This document shows, in pieces, positions 43,643 to 53,605 of a stretch of DNA of 64,000 bases; the first letter of the stretch is position 1, and each line of letters begins with the position of its first letter. Under the pieces are notes generated by a model. It saw only the letters and a program-made list of their open reading frames with translations, ran no database searches and was not told where the DNA came from. Source of the DNA: Hydrogenovibrio marinus (GTDB lineage: Bacteria; Pseudomonadota; Gammaproteobacteria; Thiomicrospirales; Thiomicrospiraceae); contig NZ_AP020335.1 of assembly GCF_013340845.1 (NCBI RefSeq), positions 2,046,001 through 2,110,000 on the forward strand. The letters are read 5' to 3'. Made by a program: the position numbers and the translations under genes.

Positions 43643-46210
43643 TTAATGGAAATCGATTTCTCCGCCGGTTAATCCAATGTGGATTGTGTCACCCGGTGCA
43701 AACTCACCTTTCAACAAGCGTTGTGCCAATGGGTTTTCCACCATTTGTTGCACGGCACGTTTCAAAGGTCTTGCCCCATATACAGGATCAAATCCGGCTT
43801 CGCCAATCAAATCCAATACATTTTCCGCCACTTCAAGCTGCAAATCGTTGTCTGCCAAACGGCGACGCAGATGGTTCAGCTGAATATTGGCAATCGAACG
43901 AATCTGAGCCTGATTCAACGGATGGAACACCACAATATCATCGATACGGTTGATGAACTCAGGACGGAAATGACCACCTACCACTTCCATTACATCCTGC
44001 TTCATTTCTTCGTAAGTGGCTGTCGCCGCTTTTTCCTGAATGATATGTGAACCCAAGTTCGAGGTCATGACAATCACCGTGTTCTTGAAGTCCACGGTAC
44101 GACCTTGGCCATCAGTCAAACGCCCATCATCCAATACCTGCAACAAGATATTGAAGACATCAGGATGCGCTTTTTCCACCTCATCCAACAAAATCACGGA
44201 GTAAGGTTTACGGCGAACCGCTTCGGTCAAATAACCACCTTGCTCATAGCCGACATATCCTGGAGGTGCACCAATCAAACGCGCAACCGAATGTTTCTCC
44301 ATGAACTCGGACATATCCAAGCGCACAATGGCATCCTGCGTATCAAATAGGAAATCCGCCAAGGCTTTGGTCAATTCGGTTTTACCAACCCCTGTTGGCC
44401 CAAGGAACAGGAATGAACCGTTCGGACGATTCGGATCAGACAACCCGGCACGCGAACGACGAATGGCATCCGAGACCGCTTTGACCGCTTCTTGCTGACC
44501 AATCACTTTGGCACCAATCGCTTCTTCCATGCGCAACAACTTGTCGCGTTCACCTTCCAACATGCGGGAAATAGGGATCCCCGTCCAACGGGCAACCACC
44601 TCGGCGATTTCTTCTTCCGTTACCTTATTACGCAACAGATGCATTTCACCATCGGCATTTTCATTTTCCGCCGCTTCCGCCGCTTGAATTTTGGCTTCCA
44701 AGTCAGGAATCACGCCATATTGCAACTCGGACATTTTCGCCAAGTTTCCTTCTCGGCGTGCCGCTTCCATGTCGATACGCGCTCTGTCCAACTCTTCTTT
44801 GAACTGTTTCGCACCTTGCAACGCTGCCTTGTCTTTTTTCCAGATTTCTTCTAAATCCGCGTACTCCTTTTCCATTTCTGAAATACGCTCGTTCAGCTCA
44901 ACCAAACGTTTTTTGGTGGCTTCATCTTTCTCTTTCTTCAAGGCTTCGCGTTCGATTTTCAATTGAATCAAACGACGATCCAATTTATCCATCTCTTCCG
45001 GCTTGGAATCGATTTCCATACGAATGCGTGACGCCGCTTCATCGATCAAATCGATTGCCTTATCCGGCAACTGACGATCCGTGATGTAACGCTGAGACAA
45101 GTGCGCTGCAGCGATAATTGCCGGGTCGGAAATCGCTACCCCGTGATGCACTTCATAACGTTCTTTCAAACCACGCAAGATGGCAATGGTGTCTTCTTCA
45201 GTCGGCTCATCGACCAAAACTTTTTGGAAACGACGTTCCAACGCCGCATCTTTTTCGATATTTTCACGATATTCATCCAAAGTGGTCGCACCGATACAGT
45301 GAAGTTCACCACGTGCCAACGCAGGCTTCAACATGTTACCGGCATCCATTGAACCTTCGGTTTTACCAGCACCGACCATGGTGTGAATTTCATCGATGAA
45401 CAAGATGACTGAGCCTTCCTGTTTTTCCAAGTCTTTCAACAGGGCTTTCAAACGTTCTTCAAACTCACCGCGGTATTTCGCACCCGCCAACAGACCTGCC
45501 AAGTCTAGAGACAGCAGCCGTTTGTTTTTAAGCCCTTCCGGCACTTCACCATTAACAATACGTTGCGCCAAGCCTTCGACAATCGCGGTCTTACCCACAC
45601 CCGGTTCACCAATCAATACCGGGTTGTTTTTGGTACGGCGTTGCAACACCTGAATGGCACGACGGATTTCATCGTCACGTCCGATAACAGGGTCTAACTT
45701 ACCGGCTTCCGCACGTGCAGTTAAATCCAAGGTATATTTATCCAACGCCTGTCTGTTTTCTTCCGCATTTTGATCTTGCACGCTCTCGCCTCCTCTTACC
45801 TGCTGAATAGCCGCATCAATGTTTTGTTCACTTGCACCCGCTTGTTTTAAAACGTCTTTTACCGCATCGTTTGACTGTAATGCCGCCAGATAGAATAGCT
45901 CGCTGGCAATATAGGCATCGCCCTTTTTCTGCGCCTGTTGATCCATTAGGTTCAACACACGGCCTGCGTTTTGCGATAATTGCGCATCACCACCGGCACC
46001 AGACACTTTTGGCAAACTGCTTAACTTTTGTTCCACTGCCGTTTTCAATTGAGCAACATTCACGCCTGCCAACTGCAACAAATGGCTTGGTTCTTGAAGC
46101 AAAGCCGCCAAAATATGCATCGGTTCGATAAATTGTTGTCCACCTCTCACCGCAAGTGATTGCGCCTGAGACAAAATCGACTGAAACTGCGACGTAAATT
46201 TATCAATCAT
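43643..46210 (-). CDS. clpB: ClpB disaggregase
   Basis: An 855-residue Hsp100 chaperone that extracts proteins from aggregates with DnaK. It has an N-terminal repeat domain (1-145), a first AAA+ module with [17 protein letters not shown], a coiled-coil middle domain (about 400-520), and a second AAA+ module with [15 protein letters not shown]. The C-terminal domain is complete; length matches E. coli (857). The TAGGAG ribosome site is six nt from the ATG, and a heat-shock-type promoter lies 40-66 nt upstream. The 3' UTR carries the tandem RNA folds. Confidence 0.97.
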   Translation of the reverse strand: MIDKFTSQFQSILSQAQSLAVRGGQQFIEPMHILAALLQEPSHLLQLAGVNVAQLKTAVEQKLSSLPKVSGAGGDAQLSQNAGRVLNLMDQQAQKKGDAYIASELFYLAALQSNDAVKDVLKQAGASEQNIDAAIQQVRGGESVQDQNAEENRQALDKYTLDLTARAEAGKLDPVIGRDDEIRRAIQVLQRRTKNNPVLIGEPGVGKTAIVEGLAQRIVNGEVPEGLKNKRLLSLDLAGLLAGAKYRGEFEERLKALLKDLEKQEGSVILFIDEIHTMVGAGKTEGSMDAGNMLKPALARGELHCIGATTLDEYRENIEKDAALERRFQKVLVDEPTEEDTIAILRGLKERYEVHHGVAISDPAIIAAAHLSQRYITDRQLPDKAIDLIDEAASRIRMEIDSKPEEMDKLDRRLIQLKIEREALKKEKDEATKKRLVELNERISEMEKEYADLEEIWKKDKAALQGAKQFKEELDRARIDMEAARREGNLAKMSELQYGVIPDLEAKIQAAEAAENENADGEMHLLRNKVTEEEIAEVVARWTGIPISRMLEGERDKLLRMEEAIGAKVIGQQEAVKAVSDAIRRSRAGLSDPNRPNGSFLFLGPTGVGKTELTKALADFLFDTQDAIVRLDMSEFMEKHSVARLIGAPPGYVGYEQGGYLTEAVRRKPYSVILLDEVEKAHPDVFNILLQVLDDGRLTDGQGRTVDFKNTVIVMTSNLGSHIIQEKAATATYEEMKQDVMEVVGGHFRPEFINRIDDIVVFHPLNQAQIRSIANIQLNHLRRRLADNDLQLEVAENVLDLIGEAGFDPVYGARPLKRAVQQMVENPLAQRLLKGEFAPGDTIHIGLTGGEIDFH

Positions 46211-46249
46211 GAAAAACTCCTACAAAAACTATGGTTTGATACTTCAACT

Positions 46250-46276
46250 AATATGGGTGTTTTTTGGGTTTTAAAG
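46250..46276 (-). promoter_or_regulatory. Candidate sigma-32 promoter of clpB
   Basis: On the minus strand, CTTTAAA (46270-46276), 12 nt and CCCATATT (46250-46257) match the heat-shock pattern CTTGAAA-N11-16-CCCATNT with one mismatch in the -35 box. The start would give a leader of about 33 nt. Confidence 0.7.
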
Positions 46277-46467
46277 TCTTCCGAAGAAAAAATATTTCTT
46301 GCTGTAATATCAAATGTTTATTTCTTTGAATCAAATCAATAAATTATGCCGACTTTTGTGCACACGACTATATTGTTAAGTTTATAATGATGAACAAATT
46401 TATACGTAATAGCACTTTATTTTCTAATTTTGTTTGGCGCTCGAAACCGCTTCTAACCGAGGAAAGC

Positions 46468-47751
46468 ATGAAAGAAATTACGGCAGATAAATTGCCTCAA
46501 TTGGACGTGCTGTTTGAATATGTCGCTGATGGCGTATATTTAATTGACCCTGAAACATCAAACATTGTCTGGTGTAATAAAGCGGCACACCAAGACCTTG
46601 GTTTCGAGCGTCATGAAGTACTCAATCACTCGGTACTCAGTCTGCAAAAAGATGTGGTCGGCATGCCTCAATGGCAGGAAATCGCCGAAGTCATTCGTAA
46701 CCACTCCCCTTATACTTTTGTTGGTAGGCATGTCCATAAGTCCGGCGGTGAAATCTCCGTAGAGGTTGTCACCACTCACTTTGAATTTAACGATGACGAC
46801 TTCTTCCTTTCGGTCGCCAGAAATGTAAACAAACGTGTCGCCCTTGAGCAAGAAATCATCTCTCACCATCAAAGCATCTGGTTTGCTTTGAATGAAGCCA
46901 GTGATGGTATCTGGGAGTGGGAAATCAGCAATGGCAAAGTCTTTTTCAGCCCGCAACTAAAAACCATGCTCGGCTATGGTCCCGATGAAATGGATCCACA
47001 CATCACCACTTGGTCTGAAAACGTCCACCCAGATGATAGAGCCCATGTCATTAAAATCCTCAACGAACACATTCATGGCTTGCGCGCAAAATACGATGCC
47101 GAATACCGACTGAAAAACCGAAATGGGCACTACGTCTGGGTGCATGACCGCGGCAAAGTTTATAGACGTGATGACCAAGGCAATCCAACTCATGCTGTTG
47201 GAATGGTACAAAACATTACCGACCAAAAATTCATGCAATTTCAATTGGAAGCGTTGGCAGCAAATGACGTCCTCACCAACCTGCCAAATCGTCGAGAAGG
47301 TGAAAAACAGGCAAGACTACAGGTCGCCCTAAGCAAACGTAATGAACAGCCTCTTTGTTTGGCCATTATCGATCTAGATCACTTCAAAAGCATCAACGAC
47401 CTGTTCGGACACCAAAAGGGAGATGATGTACTTGTTTTTGTGTCTGACCTTTTTCAAAAAACATTGCGATCAACTGATTTGATTTACCGTTGGGGAGGCG
47501 AAGAATTCGTCATTATCTTCCCAAACACCACGATTGAACAGGCAAGACAAATCTCAGCAAAACTACACGAAAGCTTTCAGGGCGCGCAATGGGAAAATAT
47601 CGGCGTCACGCCAATGACATTCAGTATGGGCATCTCCTGTTTTCCATGCTTGGAAGCGGATTTTGACGTTTTGATTAAAAACGCGGATACCGCTGCTTAC
47701 CTTGCAAAAGAGCAAGGACGAAATCAAAGCGTTTTTGCTGAGAAAAGCTAA
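46468..47751 (+). CDS. PAS-PAS-GGDEF diguanylate cyclase
   Basis: A 427-residue cytoplasmic protein that should make cyclic-di-GMP from GTP. Two PAS domains (about 10-130 and 135-255; the second has the PAC ending YRLKNRNGHYVWVHDRG) precede a GGDEF domain. The active site is intact (GGEEF, 343-347), and a product-inhibition I-site RxxD (RSTD) lies five residues before the RWGGEEF stretch. A longer frame starts at 46387, but GAGG five nt before the ATG at 46468 marks the better start. It is divergent from clpB and has no TM segments. Confidence 0.88.
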   Translation: MKEITADKLPQLDVLFEYVADGVYLIDPETSNIVWCNKAAHQDLGFERHEVLNHSVLSLQKDVVGMPQWQEIAEVIRNHSPYTFVGRHVHKSGGEISVEVVTTHFEFNDDDFFLSVARNVNKRVALEQEIISHHQSIWFALNEASDGIWEWEISNGKVFFSPQLKTMLGYGPDEMDPHITTWSENVHPDDRAHVIKILNEHIHGLRAKYDAEYRLKNRNGHYVWVHDRGKVYRRDDQGNPTHAVGMVQNITDQKFMQFQLEALAANDVLTNLPNRREGEKQARLQVALSKRNEQPLCLAIIDLDHFKSINDLFGHQKGDDVLVFVSDLFQKTLRSTDLIYRWGGEEFVIIFPNTTIEQARQISAKLHESFQGAQWENIGVTPMTFSMGISCFPCLEADFDVLIKNADTAAYLAKEQGRNQSVFAEKS

Positions 47752-47776
47752 CTTCCACTTCTATAGGGGCTGACTT

Positions 47777-48595
47777 TTGGATCAAGTCTTCTTCGTACTT
47801 TCAAAACTGGCGTGGGCGTTCTTAAGCCCAGGAAATCTTATCCTTTTCGGTTTTATTCTTGGTACTTTGCTGCTGGTGATCGGATTCCGCCCTTTGGCAA
47901 AACGCCTATTAGTCATTGATGCCATTGTGGCTTTTATTGTATTAGGCTACCCGGTTGGCGATTATCTTATTCAACCTTTGGAAAAACGTTTTCCTGTTCC
48001 GACCATTGCAGAGTTGCCAAAAGATGTTGACGGCATCATTATTCTAGGCGGCGGGGAAGACTTACCGCGCACCCTGAGCTGGCATCATCCTGAAGTCGGC
48101 AATGGTGCAGACCGTTATTTCGGCGCGAAGCTTCTAGCCGAACACTATCCAAATGCCCCAGTCATTTTCACCGGCGGCAGTGGTCAAATTAAACTACAGC
48201 ATATGGGAACTGAAGCATCTCTTGCCAAGCAGCTCCTGACCATCATGGGGGTTTCTCCTGAAAGACTGATTATCGAATCCAACTCCAGAAACACCTATGA
48301 AAACTTCAAATACACCATGCAATTACTGCCAAAACAGGATGGAACTTACTTATTAGTGACGTCCGCATACCACATGCCGCGAGCGGTTGGTGTTGCCAAA
48401 AAGTTTGGTGTTCATGTCATTCCTTATCCGGTAGACTTCCGTTCTAACAGTGACGAAATTCGATCTTGGGACTTTGACTTCTTTGACCACCTTAAAACTT
48501 TGGAACCGGCCTGGCGCGAGTGGATTGGCTTAACCGTCTATTACATCACAGGGAAAACGTCTGCTTGGTTCCCTGCCGCACACCAAAACGATTAG
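47777..48595 (+). CDS. ElyC/YdcF-like DUF218 membrane protein
   Basis: A 272-residue protein with two N-terminal TM helices (about 18-36 and 42-62) and a DUF218 domain. Motifs are GIIILGGGEDLPRT, VIFTGGSGQ, the SRNTYENF stretch and LVTSAYHMPRA. E. coli ElyC acts in envelope biogenesis (lipid carrier / peptidoglycan metabolism), so a similar role is likely. The start codon is TTG at 47777, eight nt after AGGGG. It follows the cyclase gene by 25 nt and may be cotranscribed. Confidence 0.8.
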   Translation: MDQVFFVLSKLAWAFLSPGNLILFGFILGTLLLVIGFRPLAKRLLVIDAIVAFIVLGYPVGDYLIQPLEKRFPVPTIAELPKDVDGIIILGGGEDLPRTLSWHHPEVGNGADRYFGAKLLAEHYPNAPVIFTGGSGQIKLQHMGTEASLAKQLLTIMGVSPERLIIESNSRNTYENFKYTMQLLPKQDGTYLLVTSAYHMPRAVGVAKKFGVHVIPYPVDFRSNSDEIRSWDFDFFDHLKTLEPAWREWIGLTVYYITGKTSAWFPAAHQND

Positions 48596-48598
48596 CTG

Positions 48599-48616
48599 AA
48601 AATCTGCCAGTTTGGG
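48599..48616 (-). repeat. Dispersed motif, variant copy after the ElyC-like gene
   Basis: AAAATCTGCCAGTTTGGG lies 3 nt after the stop codon and has one internal mismatch to the consensus. Confidence 0.7.
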
Positions 48617-48629
48617 TTTGTTGTATCTG

Positions 48630-49562
48630 CTACAGACAAGGGGTTTTTGGATTGCGTTTTGCGTACCACTCCATGTAGAAGTCGATAAAAACCCGAGTTT
48701 TTTTCGATAAATATCGGTTCGGCAAATACACCATGTAGATATCGGTATCAGCGGCAGCATATTCATCTAAAGCCGTTTCCAACCTCGCCGCCTTCACTTC
48801 CTGCAAGATGGAAATGGATGTCAAACGAATCACGCCCAACCCACCGACTGCAGCTTCGCGAAGTGCTTCAGGACCATTGACCACGAAATTTCCTTTTACT
48901 CTGACGCGTTCTTCAGCTTCATTGCTATTGAAAAGCCACTCCGTGTTATTGGGCAGTGATCCATAAACAATACAATTGTGGTTTGCCAAGTCTGCGGGCT
49001 TAAGAGGTTTACCATGCTTGCGCCAATATTCAGGAGACGCACATACCAGTTTACGAGTGGTGGTCAAACGTCTAGCAACCAAGTTAGGCTGAGGTTCATC
49101 GGTTTGGCGAACCGCCAAATCGAATCCATCTTCAGCCAAGTCGATGATGCGATCGCTGAGTACCATTTCAACACTGACCTCCGGGTAACGTTCCAAAAAC
49201 TCAGGAATGGCGGGCGCGATTTGGTTTGAACCAAAACTGAAGGGTGCCGTAATCCTCAATAATCCTCGAGGCGCCTCGTTTAAACGGGCAACAGCCACTT
49301 CTGCCATTTTGGCTTCTTCAATCAGTCTTACACAATGTTGATACAACGCCGAACCCGCCTCCGTCAAACTGAGCTTACGAGTGGTTCTATGCAATAAGCG
49401 AGTGCCGAGTTCGTCTTCAAGCGCAGCAACACGCTTGCTGACCACCGGGGTGGACAGACCCAAATCTCGTGCAGCCGCTGTAAAACTCCCCGCCTCGACA
49501 ACACGTGCAAAGGCCACCATGGCAATCAATGAAGGTAAGGTTTTATCTTTATTACTAAACAT
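48630..49562 (-). CDS. LysR-type transcription regulator
   Basis: A 310-residue LysR-family protein. The N-terminal HTH reads FARVVEAGSFTAAARDLGLSTPVVSKRVAALE, placing it in the large CrgA/AaeR-like group. The C-terminal ligand domain follows from about residue 95. It is divergent from the EamA transporter gene with an 85-nt shared spacer, the usual layout for a LysR regulator and its target. The effector is unknown. Confidence 0.88.
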   Translation of the reverse strand: MFSNKDKTLPSLIAMVAFARVVEAGSFTAAARDLGLSTPVVSKRVAALEDELGTRLLHRTTRKLSLTEAGSALYQHCVRLIEEAKMAEVAVARLNEAPRGLLRITAPFSFGSNQIAPAIPEFLERYPEVSVEMVLSDRIIDLAEDGFDLAVRQTDEPQPNLVARRLTTTRKLVCASPEYWRKHGKPLKPADLANHNCIVYGSLPNNTEWLFNSNEAEERVRVKGNFVVNGPEALREAAVGGLGVIRLTSISILQEVKAARLETALDEYAAADTDIYMVYLPNRYLSKKTRVFIDFYMEWYAKRNPKTPCL

Positions 49563-49647
49563 ATGGAAACAATATTATTCAATTTAGCTAGATTATAAAA
49601 AAATAAGAAACATTTACAATAGCTTCAAACAACAAGGAGAAACTTTA

Positions 49648-50604
49648 ATGAACAGAACATACCTTATCGGCTTAGGGTTACTGTTAACAGCTCCCTTAAT
49701 TTGGGGAGGGATGTTTTCAGTTGCCAATCTAGTCATGCCTACCGTTGATCCTTTCACCATCACGGCAATTCGTTATGGTGTGGGCGCGCCTATTTTCATT
49801 TTGATATTGCTAATGCTTGAAGGCAGATCAAAAGTCAATTTTGAAGGCAGAAGCTGGCGTTTGTTCTTCTATGGCACACTTGGATTTGCCGGTTTCAACA
49901 TGCTTGCCTACATAGGATTGAATGATTCAAGTCCTGAGCATGCCGCCATCATTCTTGCCCTAATGCCGATGATTACCGTTTTGGTTACCTGGCTACGCAA
50001 AGGTCAACGTCCTGCGACTTTTACATTAACAACCGTTGGCATCGCCTTTTTAGGTGTCTTCCTTGTGGTGACGAACGGCAGCCCTGAATTAGCCTTTGAA
50101 AAAGGTGAGGTGTCGGGCGACTTGCTACTGCTGATTGCAGCATTGTGTTGGGTAATCTACACACTGGGTGCGGCAGATTTCCCATCTTGGTCGGCATTGC
50201 GCTATACCGCTATGAGCAGTATTTTAGGGACGGTATCTATTTTTGTCATTACTGCCGGATTGGCACTGAATGGCAATATTCATCTTCCAACCTTTTCAGT
50301 GATCGCCAGCTTTGGTTGGGAGTTTTTCTATTTGGTCATTTTGGGCGCGGTGGTTGCCGTGCTGAGTTGGAATGCAGGCATCAGAATTATCGGCCCGCTT
50401 AACGGCGTATTGTTCATCAACCTCGTTCCAGTCACCGCTTTTGTAATCGGTGTTCTACAAGGTCATTTGTTTACTCAAGATGAATTGATTGGCGCACTGC
50501 TGGTCGTGCTGGCACTGATTGCAAACAACCTTTACAGCAGACGTCGAATTGAACCCGAGCCAATCCCGATCCCTCTAGATCGTGCGATGGTCAAAATAGA
50601 TTGA
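49648..50604 (+). CDS. EamA-family (DMT) permease
   Basis: A 318-residue, 10-TM drug/metabolite-superfamily transporter with two EamA repeats. The first has ITAIRYGVGAPIF and the second ends GVLFINLVPVTAFVIGVLQG. Such proteins commonly export amino acids or other metabolites; the substrate is not readable. An AAGGAGAAA ribosome site is clear. Probably controlled by the divergent LysR gene. Confidence 0.85.
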   Translation: MNRTYLIGLGLLLTAPLIWGGMFSVANLVMPTVDPFTITAIRYGVGAPIFILILLMLEGRSKVNFEGRSWRLFFYGTLGFAGFNMLAYIGLNDSSPEHAAIILALMPMITVLVTWLRKGQRPATFTLTTVGIAFLGVFLVVTNGSPELAFEKGEVSGDLLLLIAALCWVIYTLGAADFPSWSALRYTAMSSILGTVSIFVITAGLALNGNIHLPTFSVIASFGWEFFYLVILGAVVAVLSWNAGIRIIGPLNGVLFINLVPVTAFVIGVLQGHLFTQDELIGALLVVLALIANNLYSRRRIEPEPIPIPLDRAMVKID

Positions 50605-50612
50605 GAGAAATA

Positions 50613-50665
50613 AAAAAATGCCAGGTTGGGGCACTGAACTTATAGCCCCCAACCTGGCAGATTTT
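50613..50665. repeat. Inverted pair of the dispersed motif between convergent genes
   Basis: AAAAAATGCCAGGTTGGGG (50613-50631) faces CCCCAACCTGGCAGATTTT (50647-50665), separated by 15 nt. A stem with 13 straight pairs plus flanking A/T pairs results. Each side ends in A-run or T-run sequence, so it can act as a terminator for both convergent genes. Confidence 0.85.
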
Positions 50666-50673
50666 AGAAAAGC

Positions 50674-51261
50674 TTAGTGCTGTTGATAAGCTTTGTGAGA
50701 AAGGTAAAGCGCCAGTGCAACCAGCATGATTGCCAAGGCATAGTAAAGCAACTCAAGTGGTGCCGTTGGTTTCAAGAACAATGCTTGTTCAAAGAACATA
50801 ACCACCAAAATCATTAGAATCACTTTCGCCAGTTTATCTTTCAGATCATCCAAAGAATGAATCATTAAAATCTTGCTGGAGCTTTTATTGCCTTCCGCTG
50901 CATCAATTTTTGAGATAAACAACTCATACAGACCCAAAGAGAAAATCAGCATAATGGTTCCCAACAAGAAGCCATCTACTGAACCGACCACATGCGCAAC
51001 AGTCTTCGCTTTCAGATCCGCCCTAGCAATATCATCCATCTGCGCATAATGACTCAAATGCGACAACGTATAGTAAACATCAATTGAGGTTACATAAAAA
51101 ATACCAAACGCCATCAGCAAACTGGCAATAACCGCGAATAATACAATGAACCGGCTATTCCACAAAAACGATTCAAACCAGTCTTCCGCTCTTGAACGGT
51201 TGGCAGGTACGCAAATCAACTCTTCACTTGACTGCGCTGAGTCTTGCTTTTGATGTTCCAT
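50674..51261 (-). CDS. UPF0114 / YqhA-like membrane protein
   Basis: A 195-residue inner-membrane protein with three to four TM helices (about 35-57, 95-115, 140-160 and 168-188). The segment GSVDGFLLGTIMLIFSLGLYELFIS is the UPF0114 signature. Function is unknown. Start at 51261 is set by AAGGGGAT just upstream; a longer frame would overlap hslV. It follows hslV by 22 nt and is probably cotranscribed. Confidence 0.8.
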   Translation of the reverse strand: MEHQKQDSAQSSEELICVPANRSRAEDWFESFLWNSRFIVLFAVIASLLMAFGIFYVTSIDVYYTLSHLSHYAQMDDIARADLKAKTVAHVVGSVDGFLLGTIMLIFSLGLYELFISKIDAAEGNKSSSKILMIHSLDDLKDKLAKVILMILVVMFFEQALFLKPTAPLELLYYALAIMLVALALYLSHKAYQQH

Positions 51262-51283
51262 TCTAATCCCCTTAGTGCTGAGC

Positions 51284-51829
51284 TTATTTAGATAGCTCTT
51301 CAATTGTTAAGTTATGGTTAGTATAAATGCATAAATCGGCGGCGATATTCAGTGATTTCTCAACGATATCACGCGCACTTAATTCAGTGTTTTCCATCAA
51401 AGCTTGTGCCGCAGAGTGCGCATAGTTTCCGCCAGAACCGATGGCAATAAAATCATGTGCAGGCTCAATAACATCTCCCGTACCGGAAATCAGCAACATA
51501 TTTTCTTCATCCGCCACCAGCATCATCGCTTCAAGCTTGCGTAATGCACGATCAGTACGCCAGTCTTTTGCCATCTCAACGGCGGCGCGCATCAATTGTC
51601 CATTGTGGCTTTGCAGTTTGCCTTCAAAACGTTCAAACAGAGTAAAAGCATCCGCCGTAGCGCCTGCAAACCCTGCCAAAATCTTACCATTGTGAAGACG
51701 ACGAACCTTACGAGCGTTGCCTTTCATCACAACATGCCCCAAGGTGACTTGACCGTCACCGCCGATCACCATTTTGCCTGCACGTTTAGCACATAAAATC
51801 GTGGTTCCGTGAAAAGTTTGTTCACTCAT
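51284..51829 (-). CDS. hslV: HslV peptidase subunit of the HslUV protease
   Basis: A 181-residue threonine peptidase. The propeptide MSEQTFHG is expected to be removed to expose the catalytic Thr9 ([12 protein letters not shown]). Typical stretches are [20 protein letters not shown] (split in the fold) and [15 protein letters not shown]. Its ATPase partner hslU is about 8.4 kb away on the other strand, unlike the usual hslVU operon. It follows xerC by 27 nt in the same direction. Confidence 0.95.
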   Translation of the reverse strand: MSEQTFHGTTILCAKRAGKMVIGGDGQVTLGHVVMKGNARKVRRLHNGKILAGFAGATADAFTLFERFEGKLQSHNGQLMRAAVEMAKDWRTDRALRKLEAMMLVADEENMLLISGTGDVIEPAHDFIAIGSGGNYAHSAAQALMENTELSARDIVEKSLNIAADLCIYTNHNLTIEELSK

Positions 51830-51856
51830 GTTTTTCTCACAATATTCATTCGATAG

Positions 51857-52816
51857 TTATTTGTTCTGTCCGCTTTTTTTGGCTCGCGGATGAGCCGTAT
51901 CGTAAACTTTTGCCAGATGTTGCAAATCCAACTTGGTGTAAATTTGCGTTGTTGACAAGTTAGCGTGTCCTAGCAAGTCCTGAACGGCTCTTAAATCTCC
52001 GCTAGATTCTAACACATGCGTTGCGCAGGCATGTCTCAATCTATGGGGAGACATTTTGGTCGGCAAGCCCGCCTGCAAGGTGCGTTGATCCAAGCGCTGC
52101 TGGATGCTCCTCACGCTCAATCTATTGCCAAATTTATTCACAAAAACCGCTTGTTCATCACCCTTGGCATGTTCGTCCCGAATTGACAGCCAGCGCTGCA
52201 ATGCCGCAATCGCTTTACTGCCAAGAGGGGAGATTCTTTCTTTGCTACCTTTCCCCAAAACTTTCACCCAGCCTTCACTCATTTGATCCAGTCCGGGGGA
52301 CAAATCCAAGTCCGCCAACTCGGAAACACGCAATCCCGCAGAATAAAGACACTCAAACATCGCTTGATCGCGAATATCCTGCCAAGTGTTTAAGGGTTGT
52401 TCCAGCAGTTGTTGGGTCAAGTCTATATCGAGACTTTTGGGTAACGGCTTGGGCTGTTTAGGCGCTTTAACGCTTTTCGCAGGATTAGCAAATGCCCAAT
52501 TATGCTCAATGAGAAACTGATAAAAGGTGCGCAAAGCCGATAGGTTTCGTGACAATGTTCGCGGGTGAATACCGGCTTCCATTCTGCTGGCAACAAACGC
52601 CTGAATGGCTTCTACCGACACCGACTGCCAGTCTTGAAAAGCATCGATAAATGGTCGATGATCATGCAAAGAATTTTCGATTTCTTCTGCGAGAAAATCG
52701 CCTTGAAAGAAACGCAAAAAAGCGACCATGTCTCGCTCGTAATTCTCTATCGTTTCCGGTGAACGATTAAGGCGCGTTAACTCCGCCACAAACTCGCTAA
52801 ATTGGTTTTTGCTCAT
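51857..52816 (-). CDS. xerC: Tyrosine recombinase XerC
   Basis: A 319-residue tyrosine recombinase for chromosome-dimer resolution at dif with XerD. An N-terminal SAM-like core-binding domain (1-110) leads to the catalytic domain with Arg in YSAGLRVSELADL, the HRLRH box (SPHRLRHACATHVL), His in LLGHANLSTTQIY and the final catalytic Tyr. It is about 20 residues longer than E. coli XerC. Its position next to DUF484 and dapF identifies it as XerC rather than XerD. Confidence 0.92.
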   Translation of the reverse strand: MSKNQFSEFVAELTRLNRSPETIENYERDMVAFLRFFQGDFLAEEIENSLHDHRPFIDAFQDWQSVSVEAIQAFVASRMEAGIHPRTLSRNLSALRTFYQFLIEHNWAFANPAKSVKAPKQPKPLPKSLDIDLTQQLLEQPLNTWQDIRDQAMFECLYSAGLRVSELADLDLSPGLDQMSEGWVKVLGKGSKERISPLGSKAIAALQRWLSIRDEHAKGDEQAVFVNKFGNRLSVRSIQQRLDQRTLQAGLPTKMSPHRLRHACATHVLESSGDLRAVQDLLGHANLSTTQIYTKLDLQHLAKVYDTAHPRAKKSGQNK

Positions 52817-52922
52817 CTAGACTGTCATTCTTGAAAAACATTAAGACTATTTTAATGTAATTGCTGCCGCACAAACGTGATAATTACACCACGGTATTTT
52901 CAAACACTACTCAGGAGATTTT

Positions 52923-53603
52923 ATGACTTCAGCTTCAACCTCAGTCTCTGATGCCATCAGGCAACGCCACTCGGTGCGAGCATTTTTACCAACCCCTGTT
53001 GAGGAAAAGCTTATTCATGACATTTTGGAAGATGCGCGTTTCGCCCCTTCAGGTGTCAACACCCAGCCATGGCAAGTAGCGGTGGTTTCCGGAGAAACCA
53101 AAACCCAATTGCAAAACAAAATGGTGGCAGCATTCGAGGCTGGCGAAACCGGACAAATGGACTATCAATACTATCCGAAAAATTGGGTCGCCCCTTTCAA
53201 ACAAAGACGTGTGGAAACGGGAATAGCCCTTTATAACGCCTTGCAGATAGAACGAGAAGATAAAGCTGCAAGACTCGCTCAATGGGCTGCAAACTACTGC
53301 TCTTTTGATGCGCCAGTGTCGTTGTTTTTCTTTATGGATCCCAGCTTGGAAACCGGGTCTTATTTCGACTATGGCATGTTTGTGCAGAACATTATGCTAC
53401 TGGCCGTTGAAAAGGGATTGGCAACTTGCCCACAAGGCGCTCTGGGAGAGTACCCTACCATCATCAAGCAGCATCTTGGTTATGACAATGACCTGATATT
53501 ACTGGGCGGAATGGCGCTTGGCTATGAAGATAAAGAACATCCGGTCAACCGTTACCGAACAGAACGAGAAGCGGTGAATGCCTTCACTCGCTTCTTTGAT
53601 TAG
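52923..53603 (+). CDS. Nitroreductase-family flavoenzyme
   Basis: A 226-residue FMN-dependent oxidoreductase. It has IRQRHSVRAFLPTPV with the FMN-contacting Arg residues, ARFAPSGVNTQPWQV and the late ATCPQGALGEYP stretch (family QxxxxxPQ-like region). Substrates of such enzymes include nitroaromatics, quinones and flavins. It has its own GGAG ribosome site. The gene is inserted on the opposite strand between xerC and DUF484, breaking the usual run of that cluster. Confidence 0.88.
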   Translation: MTSASTSVSDAIRQRHSVRAFLPTPVEEKLIHDILEDARFAPSGVNTQPWQVAVVSGETKTQLQNKMVAAFEAGETGQMDYQYYPKNWVAPFKQRRVETGIALYNALQIEREDKAARLAQWAANYCSFDAPVSLFFFMDPSLETGSYFDYGMFVQNIMLLAVEKGLATCPQGALGEYPTIIKQHLGYDNDLILLGGMALGYEDKEHPVNRYRTEREAVNAFTRFFD

Positions 53604-53605
53604 TG

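Noticed and set aside
49563-49647. LysR binding site between the LysR and EamA genes
   Set aside because: The spacer is AT-rich and several weak T-N11-A matches are possible; none is symmetrical enough to support.
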